Assembly (NCBI RefSeq): GCF_900157385.1
Contig: NZ_LT717700.1
Coordinates: 558,001 to 622,000, forward strand
From: Mycobacterium terramassiliense
Lineage (GTDB): Bacteria; Actinomycetota; Actinomycetes; Mycobacteriales; Mycobacteriaceae
Reading direction: 5' to 3'
Length of the DNA: 64,000 nt
The notes under the pieces were generated by a model, which searched no databases, was not told where the DNA came from, and saw only the letters and a list, made by a program, of their open reading frames with translations. The position numbers and the translations under genes were made by a program. Every line of letters begins with the position of its first letter. Positions within the stretch are counted from its first letter, which is position 1. Positions 18,402-27,112 of this stretch are shown here, one piece after another.

Positions 18402-18866
18402 ATGTTCCGGCTGCTGTTCGTCACTCCGCGCATCGCGCCCAACACCGGCAACGCCATTCGGACGGCGGCCGCGACAGGCGCCGAATTGCATCTGGTCGAG
18501 CCGCTCGGCTTCGATCTGTCCGAACCCAAACTGCGGCGGGCCGGCCTGGACTATCACGACCTCGCGTCGGTCACGGTGCACCCGTCGCTGCCGGCCGCCT
18601 GGGACGCGCTGGCGCCGGCGCGGGTGGTCGCGTTCACCGCGCACGCGACCACGCCGTTCGCCGACGTCGACTACCGGGCCGGGGACGTGTTGATGTTCGG
18701 GCCCGAGCCCGACGGATTGGACGAGGCCACCCTGGCCGACGCGCACGTCACCGCCCAGGTGCGCATCCCGATGCTGGCGGGCCGGCGCTCGCTGAACCTG
18801 TCCAACGCCGCCGCGATCGCCGTCTACGAGGCCTGGCGCCAGCACGGGTACGCCGGCGCGGTGTAG
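18402..18866 (+). CDS. trmL: tRNA (cytidine(34)-2'-O)-methyltransferase, SpoU/TrmL type
   Basis: Knotted SPOUT methyltransferase, expected to 2'-O-methylate the wobble base of leucine tRNAs. 154 residues. Motifs: NTGNAIRTAAATGAELHLVEPLGF (split, motif 1), MFGPEPDGL (motif 2) and the trefoil-knot loop IPMLAGRRSLNLSNAAAIAVYEA (split, motif 3). The ATG at 18402 (MFRLLFVTPRIAP) matches Rv3366; the open frame upstream to 18360 is not conserved. It is divergent from mfpE. The family call is strong, while the exact tRNA target is by analogy. Confidence 0.94.
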   Translation: MFRLLFVTPRIAPNTGNAIRTAAATGAELHLVEPLGFDLSEPKLRRAGLDYHDLASVTVHPSLPAAWDALAPARVVAFTAHATTPFADVDYRAGDVLMFGPEPDGLDEATLADAHVTAQVRIPMLAGRRSLNLSNAAAIAVYEAWRQHGYAGAV

Positions 18867-18905
18867 CCGCGATGACTTCCCGGCGTTGCGCGGGTCAGCA
18901 CCGAT

Positions 18906-19232
18906 ATGGCTACCTTCATCACGATCGGATACGGGGCCGCGGCCGGATACCACCGCGTGAGCGACGAATGCAGAGCGGCCGCGCACGCGCGCGACGACGC
19001 TTTACGCGCGGCCGGGGCGCTCATCGGCATCGCCGAAGGCCCCGTTCAGGTGCGCAATCCGGAGAGCGCCGGCGTGCGGATCGAGCACGGGCAGTACCTG
19101 CGGTCGGCGCTGCCGATCGCAGGGTTCGCGGTGTTCGAGGCCGACGATCTCGACGCGGCGATCGAACGCGTCAGCCAAACCCCGTGCGCGGTCGCGCACG
19201 GGGTGGTCGAGGTGTGGCCGCTGACGACCTGA
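18906..19232 (+). CDS. YCII-related domain protein
   Basis: A 108-residue protein of the YCII/DGPF-type ferredoxin-like fold. The family signature is the small beta-alpha-beta protein with AALPIAGFAVFEADDLDAAI in its second half (seen as LPIAGFAVFEADDLDAAIER) ending in a short VVEVWPL strand. ATG at 18906 follows trmL by 39 bases in the same direction. It converges with the nitroreductase gene, with one base between the two ends. YCII proteins are mostly of unknown role; some are catalytic with a His-Asp pair, which is not evident here. Confidence 0.78.
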   Translation: MATFITIGYGAAAGYHRVSDECRAAAHARDDALRAAGALIGIAEGPVQVRNPESAGVRIEHGQYLRSALPIAGFAVFEADDLDAAIERVSQTPCAVAHGVVEVWPLTT

Positions 19233-19233
19233 C

Positions 19234-19878
19234 CTACCAGGCGTTCCAGTGCGTCAACTGCTCGGCGGGCAGCCGCTTGGCCGGCCGGAAGTCGGTGCCC
19301 TTGGTGTAGGCGATCGGGAACAGCCCGGCCTGGCTGTATTTCTCGTAGGGAATGCCGAGCACGTCGGCGGCCCGCTGCTCGCCGTCGCGCAGGAGGTGCA
19401 GCGTCGTCCAGCAGGAGCCAAGGCCCCGCGAGCGCAGCGCCAAACAGAAGCTCCAGACGGCCGGGAACAGCGACGCCCAAAACGACACCCCGCCCAGCGG
19501 GGTCTTGTCCTCGCGGCCCTCGATGCACGGGATCATCAGCACGGGCGCCTCGTGCATGTGCTCGGCGAGGTAGGTGGCGGAGTCGCGCACCTTGCCCATC
19601 CGCTCCCCACGGGTGTCGCCCTCGGCGTATTGGGCCCCGGGGGCGCTGAGGTAGCCGCGCGCGTTGGACAGGTAGATGTCGCCGAGCGCCTTCTTCTTGT
19701 CGGCGTCCTCGACGAACACCCATTGCCAGCCCTGCGAATTCGAACCCGTCGGCGCCTGCAGCGCCAGGTTCAGGCATTCCATCAGCACGTCGCGGCCCAC
19801 CGGCTTGTCGAAGTCGAGTCGCTTGCGGACCGAGCGGGTGGTGGTGAGGACTTCGTCGACGGACAGGTTGAGGGTCAT
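19234..19878 (-). CDS. nitroreductase family protein (Rv3368c-like)
   Basis: FMN-dependent nitroreductase-fold oxidoreductase, 214 residues, the same length as Rv3368c and very similar along its whole length. Motifs: TTRSVRKRLDFDKPV (FMN phosphate contact), APTGSNSQGWQWVFV, SFWASLFPAVWSFCLALRSRGLG (split) and LGIPYEKYSQAGLFPIAYT. The physiological substrate is unknown; relatives reduce quinones or nitro groups with NAD(P)H. It is divergent from the next gene, with only two bases between the two possible start codons, so both transcripts must begin inside the other gene or be leaderless. Confidence 0.93.
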   Translation of the reverse strand: MTLNLSVDEVLTTTRSVRKRLDFDKPVGRDVLMECLNLALQAPTGSNSQGWQWVFVEDADKKKALGDIYLSNARGYLSAPGAQYAEGDTRGERMGKVRDSATYLAEHMHEAPVLMIPCIEGREDKTPLGGVSFWASLFPAVWSFCLALRSRGLGSCWTTLHLLRDGEQRAADVLGIPYEKYSQAGLFPIAYTKGTDFRPAKRLPAEQLTHWNAW

Positions 19879-19880
19879 GT

Positions 19881-20312
19881 GTGGAGACTACATTCGGCCC
19901 CATGAGCGTCGAACTGACACAAGAGGTTTCCAGCAGGCTTATCTCGGACCACTACGGGTGGCTGACGACGGTCGCGAAGTCGGGACAACCCGTCCCGCGG
20001 TTGATCTGGTTCTACTTCGACGGGGCCAGGCTGACGGTGTACTCCATGCCGCAGGCCGCGAAGGTTGCCCACATCAAGGCACACCCCAAGGTGAGCCTGA
20101 ACCTGGATTCCGACGGCAACGGCGGCGGCATCATCGTCATCGGCGGGATCGCCACGGTGGACGCGACGGGCGTCGACTGCCGCGACGACGAGCCGTACTG
20201 GGGGAAGTACAGCGAGGACGCGGCGAACTTCGGCTTGACCGAGGCGATGGGCTCTTACAGCACCCGGCTGACGATCACCCCGACCAAGGTGTGGACCACG
20301 CCGACGGGCTAG
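19881..20312 (+). CDS. pyridoxamine 5'-phosphate oxidase-like split-barrel protein (Rv3369-like)
   Basis: A 143-residue split beta-barrel flavin/F420-binding protein. Signature stretches are GWLTTVAKSGQPVPRLIWFYFDG and KVAHIKAHPKVSLNLDSDG (split), typical of mycobacterial PPOX-fold F420 or heme/flavin binders. GTG at 19881 has an SD-like gaggg six bases upstream and gives the length reported for Rv3369. An ATG at 19902 (MSVELTQEV) is an alternative start with no visible ribosome site. Cofactor and substrate are unknown. Confidence 0.88.
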   Translation: METTFGPMSVELTQEVSSRLISDHYGWLTTVAKSGQPVPRLIWFYFDGARLTVYSMPQAAKVAHIKAHPKVSLNLDSDGNGGGIIVIGGIATVDATGVDCRDDEPYWGKYSEDAANFGLTEAMGSYSTRLTITPTKVWTTPTG

Positions 20313-20332
20313 GGCCCGCGTGGTGGAACGGG

Positions 20333-23300
20333 TCAGCGGAAGTCGCGCGACTTCGATCCCACCGCCAGCGTGATGCGGCCCAGGCGCTCGGCCACGACGG
20401 TGACGGCGCCGCTGGCGTTTTGCACCTGGCCGCGCACCAGCAGCGCCGGCGCCGTGTTCGCCAGCTTGCGGTGGCGCGTCCACACCCCCGGCGTGCAGAG
20501 GACGTTGACCATCCCGGTCTCGTCCTCGAGGTTGAGAAACGTCACCCCCTGGGCCGTCCCGGGCCGCTGCCGGTGGGTCACCGCGCCGGCGATCAGCACG
20601 CGGTCGCCGTCGGGCACGTCCAGCAGGGCCTCGGCGGGCACCACTCCCATCGCGTCCAGGTGCTCGCGGAGGAACTGAGTCGGATAGCTGTCCGGGGAGA
20701 TGCCGGTGGCCCACACGTCGGCGGCGGCCAGCTCCAGCTCGCTCATCCCCGGCAGCGCCGGGATGTGCGATGACGAGCCCACGCCGGGCAACCGGTCCGG
20801 GCGCTGGGTGGCGGCCGCCCCGGCCGCCCACAACCCCTCGCGCCGGGACATGGAAAAGCAGCCCAGCGCCCCGGCCGTGGCCAGCGCCTCGGTCTGCGGC
20901 ACGCTCAATTGCAGCCGGGTCGTCAGGTCCAGCAATGATGCGAAGGGGCCGTTGGCCTTTCGCTCGTCGACCAGCCGCTCTGCGAGGTCGTCGCCGATGT
21001 GGCGGACGGCGCCCAGACCGAGCCGCACCTGGGTCCCGGCGTTCTCGAGCGTGGCGTGCGCCAGGCTCGCGTTGACGTCCGGGCCGTGTACCGTCACGCC
21101 ATGCCGGCGCGCGTCGGCCACCAGCGACTGCGGCGAATAGAAGCCCATCGGCTGCGCGCGCAGCAGCGCCGCACAGAACGCCGCGGGGTGGTGCAGCTTG
21201 AACCACGACGAGTAGAACACCAGCGACGCGAAGGACAGCGCGTGGCTTTCGGGGAAGCCGAAATTGGCGAAGGCCTCCAGCTTTTCGTAGGTGCGGTCGA
21301 TCACCTCGTCGGTGGCGCCGTGCAGCGCGCGCATGCCGTCGTAGAACCGGCCGCGCAGCCGCCGCATGCGTTCGGTCGAACGCTTGGAGCCCATGGCCCG
21401 GCGCAGCTGGTCGGCCTCGGCGGCGGAAAAGCCGGCGCAGTCGACCGCGAGCTGCATCAGCTGCTCCTGAAAAAGCGGCACCCCCAGCGTCTTTCGCAGG
21501 GCGGATTCCATGGACGGGTGATCGTAGACGACCGGGTCGACGCCGTTGCGCCGCCGGATGTAGGGATGCACCGACCCGCCCTGGATGGGCCCGGGCCGGA
21601 TCAGCGCGACCTCCACCACCAGGTCGTAGAACACCCGCGGCCGCAGCCTCGGCAGGGTGGCCATCTGTGCGCGGGATTCCACCTGGAACACGCCGACCGA
21701 ATCGGCGCGGCACAGCATCTCGTAGACCGCCGGCTCGGAGAGGTCGAGGCGAGCCAGGTCCACCCGCAGGCCCTTGTGCTCGGCCACCAGGTCGATGGCG
21801 TAGTGCAGCGCCGAGAGCATGCCGAGGCCGAGCAGGTCGAACTTCACCAAACCGATTGCGGCGCAGTCGTCTTTGTCCCACTGCAGCACGCTGCGGTTCT
21901 CCATGCGCGCCCACTCCACCGGGCACACGTCGGCGATCGGCCGGTCGCAGATCACCATGCCGCCTGAATGGATGCCCATGTGCCGCGGCAGGTTCCGGAT
22001 CTGGGTGGCCAGGTCGATCACCTGCTCGGGAATGTCCTCGATGTCGGGCGCTGGGTCATTTGAATTGGGGCCAAGCCCGTTCCAGTGGCCGATCTGCTTG
22101 CTCCACGCGTCCTGCTGCCCCTGCGAAAAGCCCAGGGCGCGGGCCATGTCGCGGACCGCGATCCGGCCCCGGTAGGTGATGACGTTGGCGACCTGGGCGG
22201 CGTAGTCGCGGCCGTATTTGTCGTAGACGTACTGGATCACCTTCTCGCGCTGGTCGGACTCGATGTCCATGTCGATGTCGGGCGGCCCGTCGCGGGCCGG
22301 CGACAGGAAGCGCTCGAACAAAAGCTCGTTGGCCACCGGGTCCACCGCGGTGACACCCAGGGCGTAACAGACCGCGGAATTGGCCGCCGATCCCCTGCCC
22401 TGGCACAGGATGTTGTTCTGACGGCAGAACCGGGCGATGTCGTGCACCACCAGGAAATAGCCCGGAAATGTCAGCTGCGCGATGACTTTCAACTCGTGCT
22501 CGATCTGGGCGTAGGCGCGGGGCGCGGCATCGGCGGGCCCGTACCGCTCGCGCGCCCCGGCCATCGTCAGCTGCCGCAGCCAGCTGTCCTCGGTGTGCCC
22601 GTCGGGCACGTCGAACGGCGGCAGCTGCGGCGCGATGAGCGCCAGCCCGAACGCGCACTGCTCGCCGAGCTCGGCGGCGGCGCTCACCACCTCGGGGCGC
22701 CACGCGAACAGCCGGGCCATCTCCTCCCCGGACCGCAGGTGCTCACCGCCCAGCGGGGCCAGCCACCCGGCGGCGGTATCCAGCGACTGCCGGGCCCGGA
22801 TGGCGCCCATCGCCATGGCCAGCCGGCCGCGCGACGGGTGGGCGAAATGCGCCCCCGTGGTGGCGACGACGCCGACGCCGAAGCGCGGCGCGAGGGCGGC
22901 CAGCGCGGCGTTGCGTTCGTCGTCGAGCGGGTGACCGTGCCGGGTCAGCTCGACGCTGACCCGGTTCGCCCCGAACCGGTCCACCAGGTCGGCCAGCGCC
23001 CGCTCGGCCGCGTCCGGTCCTTGCGACAACGCCTGGCGCACATGGCCTTTGCGGCACCCGGTCAGGATATGCCAGTGCCCGCCTGCGGCCTCGGCCAGCG
23101 CGTCGAAGTCGTAGCGCGGCTTGCCCTTCTCCCCGCCGGCCAGATGCGCCGCGGCCAGTTGCCGCGACAGCCGCCGGTAACCTTCCGGACCGCGGGCCAG
23201 CACCAGCAGGTGCGGGCCGGGCGGATCCGGCGTCTCGGTGCGCGCGCCCGGCCCCAGCGACAGCTCGGCGCCGAACACGGTGCGCAGGTCGAGTTCGGCG

Positions 23301-23626
23301 GCGGCTTCGGCGAACCGCACCGCCCCGTACAGGCCGTCGTGGTCGGTGAGCGCCAGGGCGCGCAGGCCCAGCCGGGAAGCCTCCTCGACCATCTCCTCCG
23401 GGGTGCTGGCGCCGTCGAGGAAGCTGAACGCCGAATGCGCGTGCAACTCGGCGTACGGAACGGCCGAGCGGGCCGGCCGGGTGTCGCCCGGCGGCTGGTA
23501 CGTCCCGCGCTTGCGTGACAGCGGGGCGTCCTCGTGGGGTTCCGCCGGCGCGCCGGCGTGGCGCGGCTTGCCGTCGAGCACCCGCTCCATCTCCGCCCAG
23601 CTCGGCGGCCCGTTAAACCAGCCCAC
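20333..23626 (-). CDS. dnaE2: error-prone DNA polymerase DnaE2
   Basis: C-family translesion polymerase of the mycobacterial mutasome, 1097 residues. PHP domain at the N-terminus (YAELHAHSAFSFLDGA, LTDHDGLYG), polymerase core with the catalytic acid motif PDIDMDIESDQRE and the GRGSAANSAVCYALG loop, finger and little-finger regions (PLFQEQLMQLAVDCAGFS), HhH near LPDLT-type segment, and a C-terminal OB fold (GVTFLNLEDETGMVNVL). GTG at 23626 gives the conserved start MGWFNGPPSWAEMERVL. A LexA box lies 14 bases upstream, so it is SOS-induced. Partners imuA' and imuB are about 10.6 kb away on the same strand. Confidence 0.97.
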   Translation of the reverse strand: MGWFNGPPSWAEMERVLDGKPRHAGAPAEPHEDAPLSRKRGTYQPPGDTRPARSAVPYAELHAHSAFSFLDGASTPEEMVEEASRLGLRALALTDHDGLYGAVRFAEAAAELDLRTVFGAELSLGPGARTETPDPPGPHLLVLARGPEGYRRLSRQLAAAHLAGGEKGKPRYDFDALAEAAGGHWHILTGCRKGHVRQALSQGPDAAERALADLVDRFGANRVSVELTRHGHPLDDERNAALAALAPRFGVGVVATTGAHFAHPSRGRLAMAMGAIRARQSLDTAAGWLAPLGGEHLRSGEEMARLFAWRPEVVSAAAELGEQCAFGLALIAPQLPPFDVPDGHTEDSWLRQLTMAGARERYGPADAAPRAYAQIEHELKVIAQLTFPGYFLVVHDIARFCRQNNILCQGRGSAANSAVCYALGVTAVDPVANELLFERFLSPARDGPPDIDMDIESDQREKVIQYVYDKYGRDYAAQVANVITYRGRIAVRDMARALGFSQGQQDAWSKQIGHWNGLGPNSNDPAPDIEDIPEQVIDLATQIRNLPRHMGIHSGGMVICDRPIADVCPVEWARMENRSVLQWDKDDCAAIGLVKFDLLGLGMLSALHYAIDLVAEHKGLRVDLARLDLSEPAVYEMLCRADSVGVFQVESRAQMATLPRLRPRVFYDLVVEVALIRPGPIQGGSVHPYIRRRNGVDPVVYDHPSMESALRKTLGVPLFQEQLMQLAVDCAGFSAAEADQLRRAMGSKRSTERMRRLRGRFYDGMRALHGATDEVIDRTYEKLEAFANFGFPESHALSFASLVFYSSWFKLHHPAAFCAALLRAQPMGFYSPQSLVADARRHGVTVHGPDVNASLAHATLENAGTQVRLGLGAVRHIGDDLAERLVDERKANGPFASLLDLTTRLQLSVPQTEALATAGALGCFSMSRREGLWAAGAAATQRPDRLPGVGSSSHIPALPGMSELELAAADVWATGISPDSYPTQFLREHLDAMGVVPAEALLDVPDGDRVLIAGAVTHRQRPGTAQGVTFLNLEDETGMVNVLCTPGVWTRHRKLANTAPALLVRGQVQNASGAVTVVAERLGRITLAVGSKSRDFR

Positions 23627-23639
23627 GTTGCCAGCTTAC

Positions 23640-23655
23640 TCGAATATATGTTCGA
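23640..23655. promoter_or_regulatory. LexA (SOS) box of dnaE2
   Basis: TCGAATATATGTTCGA matches the mycobacterial LexA operator TCGAAC-N4-GTTCGA with one changed base. It sits 14 bases before the dnaE2 start, where LexA would block transcription until DNA damage. Confidence 0.9.
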
Positions 23656-23770
23656 ATATGAGCGGCCCTGTTAAACGGGTCTAAACACGTTCTTAACGCC
23701 GCCGGACTACCGCCCGGCAGGCGCCGCGCAGATACTGGTACGAGGGAGAAAAACGACGGCGGGACTGAGC

Positions 23771-25078
23771 ATGGCGCAAGCGAAGGCACTGGACACGGCG
23801 TACCTCAAGGCTCAGGATCCCGAACAGCACGCGAGCCTGGCCATCGGTGCGGTCGCCATTGTCGACGGCCCGGCCCCCGATCCCGGCCTGCTGAAAGCGC
23901 TTCTGGTGGAACGGTTCCGGTCGGTACCGCGCTGCACACAGTTGCTACGGGCGCAGAACTTCGAGTGGATCGACTGTCCGGAATTCGACGTCGCCCATCA
24001 TGTGCGGCGGGTGGCGATTCCGCGCCCGGGTGACGACACTCAGCTGTCCCGGGCCATCGCCTTCGCCCTGGAGCGTCCCCTCGACTTGAACCGCCCGCCG
24101 TGGGAGTGCTGGGTCATCGAGGGCCTGACGGGCGACCGGTGGGCGATTCTGATGAAGACCCACCACGACGTCGCCGATGCCGCCCACCTGCTCACCAGGC
24201 TCTGCGACGACGCCGCCGCGGGCGACTTCCCGAGCGACGTTGGCGCCGCGCAGGTTTCGTCGGCACCGCGACCCGGCTGGGCCGGCGCCCTGGGCCGGGC
24301 CGCCGCGCTGGCCGGCACCCTCGTCGAGGCGATGTGGCCCGCCGAACGGCTGTCGGTCGACCCGGTCATGCGGCGCTACGGCACGGTGCGGGTGCCCGCC
24401 GTCGACGTCGACAAGGTGTGCCGCAAATTCGGTGTGACGGTCAACGACGTTGCGCTGGCGGCCATCACCGAGGGCTTCCGGCGCGTCCTGCTGCGCCGCG
24501 GCGAGGAGCCGCGCGAGGACTCGCTGCGGACCCTGGTGCCGACGCCGGTCCGTTCGGCCATGCTGCCGTATCTGCCCGTCGAGCACGAGGACCCGGTCCA
24601 GCAGCTACGCACGGTGCATAGCCGGTGGAGGGTCCAAAAGCGCGAACCCGGCATCGTGGAGGCGGCGCTCAACTGCCTCCCGGCGCTGTTGCGCAGCAAC
24701 GTATTACAGCTGCTGGCCCGGTTGCCGCACGCCGGCATCGTGACGCTGGGAACGCACACGCCGGGGCCACGCCATCAGCTGCGGCTGATGGGCCGGACGA
24801 TGGAGCGGCTGTTGCCGATCCCCCCGACCGGCGTGCGCCTGAGCACGGGGGTCGCGGTGCTCAGCTACGGCGACGACGTGGTGTTCGGGATCACGGCCGA
24901 ATACGACGCCGCGGCCGACGTCAAGGAGTTGGCGGCCGGCATCGAACTGGGCATGGCGCGGATGGTGGCGCTCAGCGGAGATTCGGTGCTGCTGTTCGGC
25001 AAGGACCACCGACGCAGGCGCGCGGCCCGCAGGCACCCGAGCCAGGCGTATCGCGCGCGCCCGTCGGCGCGTTCCTGA
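23771..25078 (+). CDS. WS/DGAT-family acyltransferase (Rv3371-like)
   Basis: Wax-ester synthase/diacylglycerol acyltransferase family enzyme, 435 residues, expected to join acyl-CoA to diacylglycerol or an alcohol for storage lipid. The condensation-type active site usually reads HHxxxDG; here it is HHDVADA (His131-Asp136-Ala137), so the catalytic His pair and Asp are kept but the Gly is Ala. Other family motifs include NRPPWECWVIEGL and VTVNDVALAAITEGFRRVL. The C-terminal segment RLSTGVAVLSYGDDVVFGITAEYD is typical. It is divergent from dnaE2 and precedes otsB2 by 41 bases. Activity with the altered motif is uncertain. Confidence 0.9.
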   Translation: MAQAKALDTAYLKAQDPEQHASLAIGAVAIVDGPAPDPGLLKALLVERFRSVPRCTQLLRAQNFEWIDCPEFDVAHHVRRVAIPRPGDDTQLSRAIAFALERPLDLNRPPWECWVIEGLTGDRWAILMKTHHDVADAAHLLTRLCDDAAAGDFPSDVGAAQVSSAPRPGWAGALGRAAALAGTLVEAMWPAERLSVDPVMRRYGTVRVPAVDVDKVCRKFGVTVNDVALAAITEGFRRVLLRRGEEPREDSLRTLVPTPVRSAMLPYLPVEHEDPVQQLRTVHSRWRVQKREPGIVEAALNCLPALLRSNVLQLLARLPHAGIVTLGTHTPGPRHQLRLMGRTMERLLPIPPTGVRLSTGVAVLSYGDDVVFGITAEYDAAADVKELAAGIELGMARMVALSGDSVLLFGKDHRRRRAARRHPSQAYRARPSARS

Positions 25079-25119
25079 CCCGGGCCCGGCGGCGCCGGGC
25101 ACCGTGAGAAGGTTGGTGC

Positions 25120-26265
25120 ATGCCGGTCAGCATCGACCCGCGCCGCCACGACGCGGTGCTGTTCGACACCGGGTTGGGCGACGCGCAGGCGCTGGTCGGG
25201 CGGCTGCGTGACGCGGGCGTCGGCGCCGGCGCGTTCTCGTCGGGCGGCACCCTGCGCGCGGCGGCCGACGAGCTCTCGGTGCGCCCGGGCCGATGCGCCG
25301 TCATCACCGACGACCCGGCGGCCGTCCAGGCCGCGCGCGAGGGCGGTTTCGCGTTGGTCGTCGGTGTCGAGGGCACCGGGGCCCCGGAGGTGCTGGAGCG
25401 TTCGGGCGCCGACGAGGTGGTCGCCGACATGCGTGAGCTCGGCGTGCGGACCGGGGACCGCCGGATGTCCGAGCTGCCCGACGCGTCGGAGGCTTTGGGC
25501 GCGCTGACCGAGCGCGGGCCGGCGGTGTTCTACGACTTCGACGGAACCCTGTCGGACATCGTCGACGATCCCGACGCGGCCCGGCCCGTCGCCGGCGCGG
25601 TGCAGGCGCTGCAGGAGCTCGCCGCGCAATGTCCGGTGGCGGTGCTGTCCGGCCGCGACCTGGCCGACGTGCGGAAGCGCCTCGGCGTGCCCGGCATCTG
25701 GTACGCCGGCAGCCACGGTTTCGAGCTGACCGCGCCCGACGGGACACACCACCAGAACGAGGACGCGGCGGCTGCCATACCGGTGCTGGAACAGGCGGCG
25801 GGCGAACTACGCGACGCGCTGGGCCCGATTCCCGGCGTGGTGGTGGAGCACAAGCGTTTTGGCGTGGCGGTGCACTACCGCAACGCCGCACGGGATCGCG
25901 TCGGCGAGGTGGCCGCCGCGGTGCGCGCGGCGGGCCGGCGCGACGCGCTTCGGGTGACCACCGGCCGCGAGGTCATCGAGCTGCGCCCCGACATGGACTG
26001 GGACAAGGGCAAGACCCTGCGCTGGGTGATCGACCACCTGGACCGGGCCACCGCCGGTCCCCTGCTGCCGATCTACCTCGGCGACGACATCACCGACGAG
26101 GACGCGTTCGACGCGATCCGCGCCGACGGGATCCCGATCCTGGTGCGGCACAACGAGGACGGCGACCGCGCCACCGCCGCGCGGTTCGCGCTGGACAGTC
26201 CGGCAGGCGTCGCGGAGTTCACCGCCGGGCTGGCGCGGCGGTTGAGTGACGCCCGCCTGAATTGA
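25120..26265 (+). CDS. otsB2: trehalose-6-phosphate phosphatase OtsB2
   Basis: HAD-superfamily phosphatase that removes phosphate from trehalose-6-phosphate in the OtsA-OtsB trehalose pathway, essential in M. tuberculosis. 381 residues: an N-terminal HAD-like regulatory domain without the catalytic aspartates (about 1-115), then the active domain with nucleophile D139FDGTLSDI, SGRDLADV (motif II), the conserved Lys in WDKGKTL (motif III) and GDDITDEDAFD (motif IV). It starts 41 bases after the WS/DGAT stop, so it may be co-transcribed with it. A strong hairpin follows its stop. Confidence 0.96.
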   Translation: MPVSIDPRRHDAVLFDTGLGDAQALVGRLRDAGVGAGAFSSGGTLRAAADELSVRPGRCAVITDDPAAVQAAREGGFALVVGVEGTGAPEVLERSGADEVVADMRELGVRTGDRRMSELPDASEALGALTERGPAVFYDFDGTLSDIVDDPDAARPVAGAVQALQELAAQCPVAVLSGRDLADVRKRLGVPGIWYAGSHGFELTAPDGTHHQNEDAAAAIPVLEQAAGELRDALGPIPGVVVEHKRFGVAVHYRNAARDRVGEVAAAVRAAGRRDALRVTTGREVIELRPDMDWDKGKTLRWVIDHLDRATAGPLLPIYLGDDITDEDAFDAIRADGIPILVRHNEDGDRATAARFALDSPAGVAEFTAGLARRLSDARLN

Positions 26266-26284
26266 CTTACGACCGTTGGTCATT

Positions 26285-26330
26285 GAATCGAGGACTTTGC
26301 CTGCGAAGGCCCTGAAAAGTCCCCCGATTC
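26285..26330. terminator. terminator hairpin after otsB2
   Basis: Nested inverted repeats GAATCG/CGATTC (26285-26290 and 26325-26330) and GGACTTT/AAAGTCC (26292-26298 and 26316-26322), with GCC/GGC inside, form one long stem-loop 20 bases after the otsB2 stop. No U-run is present. Confidence 0.7.
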
Positions 26331-26385
26331 TATGACACCCGGTATCCGGCCGCGTTAATATTTTCGCCGACTCGGGAGGTCAGAC

Positions 26386-27104
26386 ATGTCTTTTGTGATC
26401 GCATCGCCGGACACGATGGTGGCCGCCGCAACGGATTTGGCGGCGATTCGCTCGTCGATCGCGACGGCAAGCGCCGCCGCGGCGGGCCCGACGGTCCAGA
26501 TCCAAGTGGCCGCCGCCGACGAGGTGTCGACGGCCATCTCGAAACTGTTCGGCCAGTACGCCCAGGCGTATCAAGCGTTCAGCGCCCAGGCGACCGCGTT
26601 TCACGACCAGTTCGCCGTGGCCCTGAGCGGCGCCGGAGCGTCGTACGCGCGCACCGAGGCCGCCAGCGCGCAGCAGAACGTGCTCGACGCGATCAACGCG
26701 CCGACCCAGACGCTGCTGGGGCGCCCGCTGATCGGCAACGGCGCCGACGGGACGGCGGCCAGCCCGAACGGCGGGGCCGGCGGGCTGCTGTACGGCAACG
26801 GCGGCAACGGCTACTCCCAACCGGCCGCGTCCGGCCTGCCCGGCGGCAACGGCGGCGCGGCCGGGCTGATCGGCAACGGCGGCGTCGGCGGCAACGGCGG
26901 CGCGGCGGCCAACGGCGGCGCCGGCGGCCGCGGCGGCTGGCTGTCGGGCAGCGGCGGCGCCGGCGGGGCACTGGCGGTGCTGGAGGCAACGGCGGCAACG
27001 GCGGCACCGGCGCCACCCCCGGAGCCGGTGGGCTCGGCGCGGCCGGCGGCACCCGCGGGGCGCTGTTCGGCACTCCCGGCACCAACGGCACCGACGGGAC
27101 CTAG
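26386..27104 (+). pseudogene. PE_PGRS protein with a frameshift in the glycine-rich part
   Basis: The PE domain (residues 1 to about 95, [18 protein letters not shown]) is intact. It is followed by [11 protein letters not shown] and a PGRS region rich in GGNGG/GGAGG. After GSGGAGG the reading frame changes to non-Gly sequence at the G-run 26965-26968. Reading one frame over restores [19 protein letters not shown] and ends in the typical PE_PGRS terminus [11 protein letters not shown] with TAG at 27102-27104. One missing base in the G-run explains this. The uncorrected frame would run to 27267 inside the opposite htdY gene with Arg/Pro-rich sequence. It matches the place of Rv3388 (PE_PGRS52). 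A sequencing error in the homopolymer is equally possible. Confidence 0.85.
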
Positions 27105-27112
27105 CCCGTCAG

